Shown here: positions 12,201-19,935 of the stretch, piece after piece
Layout: every line of letters begins with the position of its first letter
Position numbering within the stretch: the first letter of the stretch is position 1
Assembly (NCBI GenBank): GCA_922989275.2
Contig: OV277858.1
Coordinates: 97,636,794-97,700,793, forward strand
Origin: Gari tellinella
Taxonomy: Eukaryota; Mollusca; Bivalvia; Cardiida; Psammobiidae
Direction of reading: 5' to 3'
DNA length: 64,000 nucleotides
Notes under the pieces: model-generated
What the model was told of the DNA's origin: nothing
Seen by the model: only the letters and a program-made list of their open reading frames with translations
Database searches by the model: none
Program-made: the position numbers and the translations under genes

Positions 12201-15200
12201 TGAACTGTAGTACCAAAGCTAGATGTAAGGCAAACTTACTGATGACATATCGCAATGATTACCAAACGGTTTGGATCGCGTAACGCGGCGTCTGATCAGG
12301 ATCCAAACCGTTTGCAAAGTCGAATTTAGTCACATGTGTCAGTGAAAAGCAACAACTTGGAGTGTATTGGAAACAAAAAGTAATCGTGGAATTCATACTT
12401 ACTTCGCTAGATGGAGTGTCACTTTTTGTTGGTCTGATATCATATTAAGGAAACCTAATCACACGAATAAAATAAAATTATGAACTGTGAATGTACAATC
12501 ATCAGACAACGAAATCTACACATATTTAACCAATTTCGTTTCTCTGTCGAAGATTAACCCATTTATACCCAGTGGATTCTTCCTTCTTTCTATACTGGAT
12601 TAGTCCATTTTTATGCCCCCGGCATCGACAGATGCGGAGACAAATAGTAATCGTCCTGTCCGTCAGTCCGTCTGTCCGGGCATAAGCGTTTATTGAATGT
12701 GCAGTCTTGTTTATCAAAGGGATGCCTGGTCAAAATTTTCATTTTCATTTTGTTTTATATTGAAATTCCTATCAGCAAACAGTGTAGACTCTTTGCCTAT
12801 ATACTATATAAGGGGTCGTGGGCACAAAAATGGGTAAAAATATCTTTAAAACAAACGCGAGGGATTAAAGTACCGGTATGTGTTTATATTTGAATATTTA
12901 AAAACATAGCACAGAGAAAAGTTTACACGACTGTACAAAGCAATAAAATATAATACATAATACAGGACTCCAGAGAGGGGAGTATTTCAAACACTAAAAT
13001 CTTTATTTCTGTTTTAAACCCATGGTGTCACTATTCATTAAAATCTTCTCAAAGAAACGATTCTAATGAGTAGTAACGTTTTAGGATTTAGTGAGACAAC
13101 TAATTAGAAAATGTTGGATTTGTTCAGTTAACACCCCCCCCCCCCCCCCCCCCCTTATCTGGAGTCATGATGATACCTAATAAATTACAAAAATTCACGG
13201 TTCCTGTTATGCTATGCTCGGTGTTTCATCTGAAACTACTTGTACCATATTCATGTTAACCTGTGAAACCATTTCAGATTATGCTATAATTTCTTTTAAC
13301 CCTTTCACTCTCAATGGCGCCTAAAAGCGCATTTGCAAACAGTGTGGATCATGATCAGACGCCGCATAAAGCGGCGTCTGATCAGGATCCAAACTGTTTG
13401 ATATCGATATGTTTTAAGTCATATAATACTGAATTTAACTTTGAAACGTGTCTTGTATACTGAAGCAGACTGCAATAAAGCGGTGAACGGATAAAGGATA
13501 CACTTTCTCTTCCAGATAAACGGGGTCTGAAGGTCCAGTGACAGGGCTCGACATGTCACTCTCCAGCACTGAAAAACATTAAGAGATGCTATCCATTGTG
13601 GTGCTCATATAAATCACTACACCCTTCCGACGAGTATACCCGTCCTTTACAAACAGTTTACCTGTGAAAATAAACGTGTCATATGCACTGTTTGCCATTA
13701 TGCAATATAGTGAAAAAACAACCCTTATTAGTCTAAAATGGCCTATACTTTTCAGTTTTATTCAAATGATATGCATAAGCCCTGTTATTTGCAGACAACA
13801 ACAGCGACAACATGCATGATATAAACATTAAACACTGCAACAGTGCATAATGCCCATATTATTTCTGGAAAACGACAGTACAGTAAAACCTCTCTATAAC
13901 AACCACTAAAGTGTGATAATTTGTTAGGTGTTTTCGACAGGTGACTGTTTAAAGCATGGTGGCAGTAAAACAGAAAGCTCCTTTAGGAGCTTTCTGTTTT
14001 ACTGTCACCATGCTTTAAGCTGTCACCTGTTATTTATATAATCAATTAGCACTCGTTTTAGTGGCCGTTATAGAGAGGGTTTACTGTATTGGTTTAGGGT
14101 CTGTGCTATTAATGTTACATTTATTAGAAATATGATAATTATTAATTCCGTCTTAATGACAAGAGAATGGTGCGCTAATTGGTTTTCGTCTTGAAAAATT
14201 GTTGTATTTAGGTTGAAAGATGACAATCGCCATATTTGATTCATATTAACATATCGTAGAAATAATATTTCAAGGTACGAATTTGGATGGTATGAAACGT
14301 AAATTCATTATTGGCAATACATATTAGGAACAATATTTGTTGTTTTTCTATATAGGTTTTCTCCAAAAGGCTTATCTTGCTGTATATAAATAAACACTTA
14401 AACAAAACAATATTTTCACATACTACATGGCCAAGACATTTTAGATAATAGAAACAGTCGACAATTTTACCCGTCATGTTTTTGCATGTATAGAGTTACA
14501 TAAAGATCTACATAATATAAATTGATTGGTTATATAAGATGGATTAGTGTTTAATATGGATACTGTGCAATATGGGTTTGCCTCTTTTCGAAACGAAACA
14601 AATTGAAAATTGGAACTGTCCATGTGATGCATCAGGGGCGAATAAACTCATGGTTTCATCAAAATGCAGAACGTATTTTTATATATAGATATCGATATTG
14701 AATGCTTAAAATTTGTCATCTATTTTGTGTTTTCAAAGTTTTATTCTAAGTTCTTTGTCTTGCGAAACAATTACGCAGCAGATTTTAGCCTATGCCGACC
14801 GCAGCAATTAAAGTTGATCATCCGGTCATAGTTCCATGGTACACATACAGTGGAAAATACGTTATTCTTTCCCAATAAACGCGTTTACGCTAAAATTAGA
14901 ATTTTCATTGCAAACAGTTTCGAGCCAGATCAGACCCCGGGTATCCCGGCGTCTGATCAGGCTCTAAACTGTTTGCCACTCAGATTAGAGTTGCTAAAAA
15001 GTTGTTATTTTCTACATTGTATTGATTTGCTTTTAAACGGGTAAGAATAACGTCCCTGTAGCAGCATTCAATCCTTTACTACATGAATAAGCATTTTAGT
15101 CTGTATTTATTTCTACATACAGGAAAGCATTCCCGACCTAGGAAGTCCCCTGAACATAAAACACGGATAGCGTTTCCAGAATGTTTACAGATGGAAGCTT

Positions 15201-16477
15201 AAAACAGGTTGAAAGTAAAGTACAACGACCCCTTTAGAGTATTCTGCTTTACCTTTAACCTGTTGTAAATACCGTAATGGTAACCTGTTTTCGAAACTAG
15301 GATTATGTTATGATATAATTGGTTAAAATAATGAATGCTTACTTATATGTTAGGTTAATAGCACGAGAGGGAAAGTCAGTATGATAATTACCAAGCAAAC
15401 ATAGCTATTGTGTTTCACACTGTAGCTTTCCAAGTAATATTTGACAGTCGGAGAAAATGGAATTGCATTTAACACATTGGAGATGCACTTTTATCCTAAC
15501 GACAAGTATATTGGTCATTTATAAACATTGTACTTGTTAATAATATGTTTTCCTGACAGTGCAGACCCATGCCAGGGGTCCTAGAGTAGCCATCTGATTC
15601 AAGTCTTTAATGTTAACCATTTTGCTATACATAGTAAAAACAACCTTAAAATAAAAAAGTCAAAAGAGTTAGACTAGACTTTATTTACGGAACTACGTGG
15701 AATTGTTCATTTGAAGTTTCAGGGGTGAATCTGTTACCTTCCTGACGTCAAGAAATAAGTGCTTTAACAATTGCATCTCCATTTCTTTATCAAATGGCCT
15801 TAGGTAGTAAGACTAAAGAAACATCTATGAGCGTGTAAGAGCAGTGTGGTTGGCGTCTGATCTGGTCAATGTTGCTTTGTTAAACCTTTCACTGCCTAAG
15901 CCAACAACACTGACAGTTGCAAACACTTTAGATCCTGATCAGACGCCGCGTCACGCGGCGTCTGATCAGAATCCAAACTGTTTGACAAACATGGCAATGT
16001 TAAATTAGTTCAAATACATATAAAATTCATTTTTATAAATAATAGCAAACGATAAATATATGCAGACGATAATATGGCAGTTAGTGTTTTGACGGGTTTT
16101 ACGTCATAGTGGCAGCAAAAGGGTTAATACCAGTTTACTTGGTGTTGGCAGTAAAGGGGTCAACTATATTCAAACGTTTTACCAGACAAAAGGGATTTAT
16201 TATTTTGAATATTGATTTAAAGACTGCAGTCTAAATGCATACCGACTGTAACGAAATCATTGTCGTCTAAGACTTCTTTTATCGCATCTGATAGATCCAG
16301 TATAGCTCCACCCTTTGCTTTACGAATCTCAAACACCTTCTCCGTCTGTTCTTTATCGGATGGGGTCTTCGTTTTGTAATACCGTCGTAGCGTCTCCTCC
16401 CCAAGCCAACTCAATTTCTCACTACCCTTACACGGCACGGCAAACCAGTCACCACGAACTCTTACAGAAAGCTTCAT
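165..16477 (-). CDS. HAL: Histidine ammonia-lyase, first five coding exons (3'-partial gene)
   Basis: HAL (histidase) deaminates L-histidine to urocanate, the first step of cytosolic histidine breakdown. Five minus-strand exons join in frame: 16477-16243, 13568-13504, 11425-11351, 2186-2114 and 231-165, with phases 1, 0, 0, 1 and 2 at their ends. They give residues 1 to about 172 of an enzyme that is normally about 650 residues long. Residues 1-80 match the Par3/HAL N-terminal domain (VRVRGDWFAVPC, WLGEETLRRYY, then GGAILDL and DDNDFV). Residues 101-125 match the LDGxxLxxxDLVxLGKGxY block. Residues 150-162 are VVYGITTGFGKFA, whose Tyr152 corresponds to the conserved catalytic tyrosine of the ammonia-lyase family. 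The Ala-Ser-Gly triplet that forms the MIO cofactor lies further on and is outside the window. Assignment rests on the order and similarity of all five blocks; no alignment was run. No in-frame stop interrupts the joined exons, so the gene looks intact. Confidence 0.93.
264..730 (+). pseudogene. Non-LTR retrotransposon ORF2 C-terminal fragment, frameshifted
   Basis: The downstream half of this frame reads GRRKVGGQKKRFKDCMKASL, then DTWEDMTQNRPAWRAAV and a final EASRLE/ARKK-like segment. This is the conserved tail found after the reverse transcriptase domain of many invertebrate LINEs. The expected preceding motif (RWTGHVCRMSDERLPKQLFY) lies in another frame at about 398-470, so one frameshift near 470-480 breaks the copy. 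The endonuclease and RT domains are missing. It is a dead 3' fragment inside HAL intron 4, in the antisense direction. The exact LINE clade cannot be fixed from this much sequence. Confidence 0.8.
1609..1888. mobile_element. Small inverted-repeat element with CAGGGCTG ends
   Basis: It begins CAGGGCTGCCAT and ends ATGGTAGCCCTG, and is flanked on both sides by TCTTGT, which fits a 6-bp target duplication. The interior is T-rich with no coding frame. A relative with the same ends lies at 62234-62474. It is a non-autonomous DNA element (MITE) of uncertain superfamily. Confidence 0.6.
1981..2079. repeat. Imperfect foldback beside the HAL exon 4 donor
   Basis: The arms at 1981-2017 and 2042-2079 are imperfect reverse complements (TACGTGAGGAGTTATTCTCC against the complement of GGAATAAATCCTCACGTA). 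The loop is about 24 nt. It lies 35 bases inside intron 4 and could fold in the pre-mRNA. Confidence 0.6.
2114..2186 (-). CDS. HAL: HAL exon 4
   Basis: The exon is 73 nt, entered in phase 0 after CATTAG and left in phase 1 at AAAG|GTACAC. It encodes LTAEAEEAVVKARVLLEDIV followed by NQNK. This corresponds to the helical segment between the LGKGxY block and the YGITTGFG block of HAL. Both phases agree with the neighbouring exons. Confidence 0.9.
2762..2827. repeat. GTCTGATC-type hairpin, CTCCTTAAGGAG core
   Basis: This is a near-perfect palindrome running from CAAACAGTGTAGGC to GTCTGCACAGTTTG, with the centre GACTCCTTAAGGAGCCC. It is a short member of the family that recurs throughout the window, with the TTAAGG rather than the CGTAACG centre. 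Confidence 0.8.
3459..3821. mobile_element. TACAGTGCTCCC-ended element with an internal hairpin
   Basis: The ends are TACAGTGCTCCC and GGGAGCACTGTA. The interior includes the ACAACRACCC-type stretch and, at 3656-3718, a palindrome with centre ACACCACGCTACGCGGTGT. The layout matches the copy at 35669-35994, so this is a defined non-autonomous family that embeds the common hairpin. Confidence 0.7.
4101..4348. mobile_element. ACAGTGGAGA-ended element with an internal hairpin
   Basis: Its terminal inverted repeats are about 30 bp: ACAGTGGAGAAACTGTTATT at the left and the matching AATAACAGATTCTCCACTGT at the right. Inside, 4166-4229 forms a hairpin with centre CACCGGGTAACCCGGCG. Related copies lie at 14847-15060, 17154-17401 and 37913-38160. 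No coding sequence. Confidence 0.75.
4782..5490 (+). repeat. Left arm of a large inverted repeat
   Basis: This block is repeated in reverse complement at about 9660-10385, with about 4.2 kb between the arms. An 89-residue open frame (4918-5187) is found unchanged in the reversed copy, but it begins with a non-ATG codon, is low-complexity and is not a plausible gene. Conservation is strongest from 4900 to 5400 and falls off outward, so the arms are diverged. Confidence 0.85.
5040..6215 (+). repeat. Tandem array of about 175-bp units
   Basis: The marker CCAGGGGCAATAACTCTG or close variants recurs at about 5068, 5245, 5422, 5593 and 5762, giving periods of 177, 177, 171 and 169 bp. A sixth, more degenerate unit near 6195 is displaced by an insertion of about 250 bp. 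Each unit carries a TTTACACCTTTGACATAAAG segment. Confidence 0.8.
5806..5985 (-). mobile_element. SINE/LINE 3' tail (GAGCGCTATATAAAT type), reversed
   Basis: The reverse strand ends with GAGCGCTATATAAAT followed by a short run of ATA/TAA triplets, a 3' tail shared by many animal SINEs and L2-like LINEs. The same sequence appears forward at 37335-37411. It interrupts the 175-bp tandem array. The upstream limit is approximate. Confidence 0.6.
7360..8200 (-). pseudogene. Broken gene of the 'EADTRM...DTDV' uncharacterised family
   Basis: The minus strand reads, in order, GLLDVFFISTSEKSKDASNA...DISHISLDA, a stop near 8026, TFGEYAQEFVQSVYSHFTGT...RIDVTFD, a frameshift near 7740, and finally EADNRMICHAKDAVASGFDR then DTDVILLML. 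This pattern matches a repeat-like family of uncharacterised invertebrate proteins with a conserved EADTRM and a DTDVVVL motif, possibly PIN-like. I recognise the pattern but know no proven function. At least one stop and one frameshift make it non-functional. It lies between the arms of the intron 3 inverted repeat and may have come with that segment. Confidence 0.6.
9660..10385 (-). repeat. Right arm of the large inverted repeat
   Basis: It is the reverse complement of 4782-5490. The GGGGGGATGTAAAG and CATGGCATGTCGTGTAGACGGG landmarks of the left arm are present in reverse near 10280 and 10345. Two of the 175-bp tandem units are included. Confidence 0.85.
10451..10655. mobile_element. GGGCCCG-ended foldback MITE
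   Basis: The 205-bp element starts GGGCCCGTTTTACGAAATG and ends CATTTCTTAACACGGGCCC. Its centre (10502-10581) is a further near-perfect hairpin around TCTTTGGAAAGACGCTTCCA. No coding frame. Nested inverted repeats of this kind are typical of MITEs. Confidence 0.7.
11351..11425 (-). CDS. HAL: HAL exon 3
   Basis: The exon is 75 nt, phase 0 at both ends, with acceptor TTCATATTGTAG and donor AAG|GTATAG. It encodes YLSLDGNSLSTDDLVRLGKG followed by QYLLK, matching the strongly conserved LDG...DLV.LGKG.Y block of HAL. Its first bases lie inside a tandem repeat that copies the acceptor upstream. Confidence 0.92.
11405..11725. repeat. Three tandem units of about 118 bp overlapping the HAL exon 3 acceptor
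   Basis: The landmark CCGTCTAGTGATA occurs at 11409 and 11527, and a weaker third unit starts near 11643. Each unit ends with an ACAGTTGAATGAAG-type segment. The first unit contains the first ~20 bases of HAL exon 3 and the acceptor, so the second carries a near-copy of the same exon start and splice site in intron 2. Confidence 0.8.
12263..12314. repeat. Short GTCTGATC-type hairpin
   Basis: The outer arms CAAACGGTTTGGATC and GATCCAAACCGTTTG are perfect inverted repeats around GCGTAACGCGGCGTCTGATCAG. One inner arm is shortened compared with the full-length copies. Confidence 0.75.
12550..12830 (-). repeat. Repeat unit split by a 100-bp TGCCCCCGGCATC insertion
   Basis: In reverse complement this region matches 58616-58833 over its flanks: the CCAGTGG...TTCC segment, the GATGCCTGGTCAA segment and the AACAGTGTAGACTCT segment. 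The left and right halves are separated here by about 100 bp (12612-12710) beginning ATGCCCCCGGCATC and containing GTCCGTCAGTCCGTCTGTCC. That sequence is absent from the other copy. Confidence 0.65.
12965..13166. mobile_element. GCTCCAGATAAG-family MITE with a C21 tract
   Basis: The ends are GGACTCCAGAGAGGGG and CTTATCTGGAGTC, diverged from the family ends GGGCTCCAGATAAG/CTTATCTGGAGCCC seen at four other places. An uninterrupted run of 21 C lies at 13134-13154, where other copies have only ACTCCCCTC or similar. Confidence 0.7.
13336..13400. repeat. GTCTGATC-type hairpin
   Basis: It is a palindrome from CAAACAGTGTGGATCATG to GATCCAAACTGTTTG, with the centre GACGCCGCATAAAGCGGCGTC. Confidence 0.8.
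13504..13568 (-). CDS. HAL: HAL exon 2
   Basis: The exon is 65 nt, entered in phase 1 after AATGTTTTTCAG and left in phase 0 at AGAAA|GTGTAT. It encodes VLESDMSSPVTGPSDPVYLE followed by EK. This continues the FVTV end of exon 1 and leads into YLSLDG of exon 3, in line with the variable linker of animal HAL. The donor is weaker than consensus. Confidence 0.85.
13880..14088. mobile_element. ACAGTAAAACCTC-ended foldback element
   Basis: The ends are ACAGTAAAACCTCTCTATAA and TATAGAGAGGGTTTACTGT. Its centre is a hairpin with arms of about 40 bp around GAAAGCTCCTTTAGGAGCTT. Close copies lie at 24836-25032 and 45329-45535, with partial ones near 31033-31100. Confidence 0.75.
14847..15060. mobile_element. 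ACAGTGGA-ended element with an internal hairpin
   Basis: It is related to 4101-4348: AATAAACGCGTTTACGCTAAA followed by a hairpin (about 14909-14975) with the centre CCCCGGGTATCCCGGCG. The right end is more worn. Confidence 0.65.
15197..15265. repeat. CTTAAAGCAGG-type hairpin (degenerate)
   Basis: Arms AAACAGGTTGAAAGTAAAG and CTTTACCTTTAACCTGTT flank a disturbed centre. It is a worn member of the family typified by 56430-56505. Confidence 0.6.
15920..15984. repeat. GTCTGATC-type hairpin
   Basis: It has a near-perfect palindromic centre ACGCCGCGTCACGCGGCGT, flanked by GATCCTGATCAG and CTGATCAGAATC. Confidence 0.8.
16243..16477 (-). CDS. HAL: HAL exon 1 (start codon, Par3/HAL N-terminal domain)
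   Basis: The first coding exon starts at ATG 16477-16475 and encodes 78 codons plus one base, ending at GTCG|GTATGC. The protein begins MKLSVRVRGDWFAVPC. It continues through WLGEETLRRYY and EKVFEIRKAKGGAILDL to VLDDNDFVTV, which is the Par3/HAL N-terminal domain seen in animal histidases. The open frame runs a few codons past the donor to a stop in the intron; that tail is not part of the protein. The similar domain of PAR-3 was considered, but the following exons are clearly HAL. Confidence 0.93.
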
Positions 16478-16620
16478 TGTTCTTAAGAGTCACAAACTAA
16501 ACAGAAGTAACGACCCTTCTACACCAATGATACACTCTTATCAGCACAACTGTAAACTATAGGCAACGTCATCAAAGAGTGTTTCTTATCAAGAACCAGA
16601 GTTCAATGTCACATGGCAAT
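16478..16620 (-). promoter_or_regulatory. HAL 5' flank with two GATA-type sites
   Basis: Upstream of the HAL start are two identical TGATAAG motifs on the coding strand (CTTATCA at 16537-16543 and 16585-16591), 48 bp apart. They fit the WGATAR consensus of GATA factors. No clear TATA box was identified and the transcription start is unknown. The regulatory role is inference only. Confidence 0.35.
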
Positions 16621-16982
16621 CCCATTGCAAGAGCGCAAATACAGTATAGTCTCTGAAGTCTGAAAACTAACTCCTTTAGCGGAATAGACCCTTTTCTGTC
16701 CCAATAAACGCGGTTATGCTTAAAATATTATGCATATTGTAGCAATTTGGAGCCAGATCAGACACCGGGTAAAGGTGGATATACACCCAGGAGTTGGCCT
16801 AATGCAGACAGCTCCTTGGTGTTGTTATGGCGAAGTCTGAAACCTGTTGACGACTTTAACTTAAATCTCTAAACCGCCCAAATCCGGAAATATCTGAAAC
16901 TTCATCTGCAATAATTGTCGTCTGCTATTGTTCTAAAATTATTTTGTTTTGAAAACTACTTTTCAAATTACGGTCATAGTGA

Positions 16983-17048
16983 CAAACAATTTGGATCCTA
17001 ATGAGACGCCGCGTAACGCGCCGTCTCATCAGGATCTAGACAGTTTTC
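16983..17048. repeat. GTCTCATC variant hairpin
   Basis: The centre GAGACGCCGCGTAACGCGCCGTCTC is flanked by CAAACAATTTGGATCC and GGATCTAGACAGTTTT. Both arms carry the change from TGATC to TGAG/CTCA. Confidence 0.75.
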
Positions 17049-17153
17049 AATGGTTAACATAATTTCGTCGCTAGCGTGCTAAACATTGAACCAATATTGT
17101 TACTCAAATGCGAAAACATTCGCTATCAGAGGTTCACCGTTTACATCATAGAT

Positions 17154-17401
17154 ACAGTGGATAATCTGTTATTCTTTCCCGTTTAAACGCAAACGTACGC
17201 AAACGCAAAGCGCTAAAACGTAGAAAAGAACAACTTTTCGACAATTCTGATATTTCATGTTTATCTTGGTGGCAAACAGTTTGGAGCCTCATCAGACGCC
17301 GGGTTACCCGGCGTCTGATCTGGCTCCAAACTGTTTCCACTGCAAATAATAGTTTTAGCGTAAACGCGTTTATTGGGAAAGAATAACAGATTCTCCACTG
17401 T
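17154..17401. mobile_element. ACAGTGGATAATC-ended element with an internal hairpin
   Basis: The ends are ACAGTGGATAATCTGTTATT and AATAACAGATTCTCCACTGT. A hairpin with the centre GCCGGGTTACCCGGC lies at about 17273-17336. Its orientation is opposite to 4101-4348. Confidence 0.75.
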
Positions 17402-17839
17402 ACGCACTTTTACGCATTTAATTAATTTCTCCACTGAAGAAAATAGTCAATCTTAAACCATATATAAATTTTACATGTCTGACAGGGTGACAGTAAAATT
17501 TCCAACTTAAGAAAAATACTGTCAACTGTTCGTCCTAGGTCTATGACTTAAACAATCCTGGTAAATGTTTATGGTAGTGACACACCATTTCCACAAGGAA
17601 TTTTCAGCAGGTTATCTTTAGTAAATATCTACAGAAAGTTACATCCTATTATAAATGTTTCAACAAGTTATCATTATTTCAACGTGGACAGATAAATCAA
17701 CCTCTTCGTCAAAAACTAGTTTGAAAACGAGTAGCAACTACTGACGATATTCAGTCGTATGTGCAGTTTGTGCAAAACTCGGTTAAAAGAGTTTTTTGTC
17801 CAAAATTTTCAGTGATGCTTGATCTTCTTAGAGGAGATT

Positions 17840-18025
17840 TGCAGATGATTGCACTGTAGAGCCTGTCGATAATGCCGCACAATCAGGATGGGCAAAAACA
17901 GGAATACGTGAAAACATGTTTTAAAAATCAAAAAAGTATGTTTGATGAGGTATAAAGTACGTGATATTGCACGCATTATTGGCAATTCACTATCAAGAGC
18001 TCATTTTGTTTTTAACGACGATATC
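17840..18025 (+). pseudogene. Tc1/mariner-like transposase, N-terminal relic
   Basis: One frame gives TVEPVDNAAQSGWAKTGIRE and, after stops, a second gives YKVRDIARIIGNSLSRAHFV. These match the linker (AxxSGRPKT) and the second helix-turn-helix (VRDIAxxxGxSxSxxHxIL) of mariner-type transposases. Stops and a frame change make it dead. No DDE domain or inverted repeats were identified. Confidence 0.5.
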
Positions 18026-19814
18026 TGCTAAGTGAGTTCTCCATATTTGACTTAAAAGTAAAAATATTACATGTTGAAACTGACAAAGGATTGCACAAGT
18101 GTCCCCAAAATACTACTAAATGGTATTGGAAACTGTTGATAAAGTAACCTAGGTGTATTATTTTAACAAGCGAGAAAGGTTAGGAACAAATATGGAATGC
18201 CAATATTTTCAAAATACACGTTGAGTACAAAGAAAGTTTTGAATGCCGTAATCTGCAGTATAGAGAACAACAAAAATGGTAGAAGTATGACTGATAGGTA
18301 ATACCATGCTGTTATCTTTAAAACATAGAATAAGCACTTCCAGGAACGTAAAGTCGGTAAAATAGATTTTAGTCATAGTGACTTACTGTGATACCGCATC
18401 CACTTATTATTCCGAAGATCTGATGAGTTTGGTTTGGTTGTTAACGTCTATTCTGCCCTATATGGGCTAATAAGACATCCTAGGGAGAGAACAGTGTATA
18501 ACAAGAAATATCTTTAAAAAAGATATTCGGCGGAATGGGTGGTGAATTAAGGTAATGATGTATATGGAATTGATTTTATCCAAGTTGCAATAAATAGGAT
18601 GGTAAATCAGGATATTAAGCTTAATATTTATCTAATAAGACACGCGCAGTAATCTACGACCACATACATATAATCAAAGACTGAAGGTCTTGAGAGTCGC
18701 CAAGAATGAGTTTTTGCAATCATTAAACTACTGGATCTGAGGTTAATCATTAGTTTGTTAAGGCAGTTGGTCTCTCAAAGACTGAAGGTGAAAGTACAGC
18801 AGCGAGCATTTACACACGTTCATGCTTTTGATCGGGCTACATTTTTCCACTTCCATCTTTATAAGCCAATTGAATTGCACTTACTTCTTCCTAGGATGTG
18901 ACTGAAAGTGATTAGAATTTTTAAAGACAGATCTAGATCACGGAATTATACTTCCATGTCTAGATCTACGTGTATCATTTTATTTTGTAATTTGTAGATA
19001 CCATAAATTACTAAAATTCGTATGTGTGTGCTCTTTTGTTAGTTACTTTAATTATGGTTTGATTGTTTAAATATTCTCAATCACCTGATTTTGATTTGAG
19101 ATTTTTGGAAAGCACCCCCGAAATATGCCGAATATGAATTGTTTGAAACGACCCCCTCAAATGAGAAAATAAAGCAAGTGTCCGCTTCAAGAATTCGTGT
19201 ATGGATTTGTCTTGTAGAGTTAGTTCTATGTTCTGATTTATTATAAAAATATCTACAAAGTGTAGCAATGTACGTTTTAGGTATCTACGTGTTGTTGTGT
19301 TTTCGCATTTAACCAAGAGATTGCGATCGCGTTAAAAAATCACGGTTTGTTTACATTTGAGGTCACAGAGTTGCGCATGCGCTGGAGGAAAACGGTGTTA
19401 ACACAAAAAATACCCATCATGCTCGAAATCTTTAATCTTTTCGATATCTAGGTTAAATTCAAACGCCAGTTTTCTCGTAATCTCACTGAATTGTTACTGC
19501 TATTCTTTCTTTTTCATATACTTGGTACTTGATTAAAATTATGATCAATTCTATTATGAACAATTTCGTTCTGATTTGCAGAAGGCATCAAATCATTGCC
19601 GAAATTTGAGACAATATGTCATATCTTAAAATAGAAACACCATGTCATTCAAATCACTACCTAACGGTCGGGACACGTAAAATTTCTCGGTTATAACTCA
19701 CTAGCAGTATCGGAAAGTCGTGTTTACTACTGGTACCGCTACATAGCAAATCAGCCTATAACAGTCTGTGTCTCTTATTTTACAAATTTGTAAAAGGCAG
19801 TAGTCAAGTCTAAC

Positions 19815-19935
19815 CGCTACCCAATCAGACTCTTCGATTTTAAGCACGTGTCCTTAAGCTTTCATTTCTGGTCATTCACGATTGGTTGGGCCATATAAGG
19901 TTTGAGGCTCAATGAGAAATCAGACCAGCTCCGCC
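19815..19935 (+). promoter_or_regulatory. Promoter-like cluster (CCAAT, E-box, CArG/TATA)
   Basis: On the plus strand the order is CCAATCAG (19822), CACGTG (19845), an inverted CCAAT (ATTGGTT, 19882) and CCATATAAGG (19892-19901). The last is an exact CArG box that also contains a TATA-like core. No matching first exon was identified. Chance or repeat origin cannot be excluded. Confidence 0.25.

Larger units (their letters stand above)
11426..13503 (-). other. HAL intron 2
   Basis: The intron begins inside the tandem repeat above. Bases 11730-12260 are AT-rich with nothing recognised. Then follow a hairpin (12263-12314), a nested repeat (12550-12830), a GCTCCAGA-ended element with a long C run (12965-13166) and another hairpin (13336-13400). 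Confidence 0.65.
13569..16242 (-). other. HAL intron 1
   Basis: The intron contains TIR elements at 13880-14088 and 14847-15060, hairpins at 15197-15265 and 15920-15984, and otherwise AT-rich sequence. Bases 14100-14840 and 15280-15890 hold nothing I can name; the 78-codon frame at 14241-14477 has no recognisable features. Confidence 0.65.

Noticed and set aside
16217..16477. Reading exon 1 as a free-standing 86-residue protein or as PAR-3
   Set aside because: A donor at 16242 and four matching downstream HAL exons show it is the first exon of HAL.
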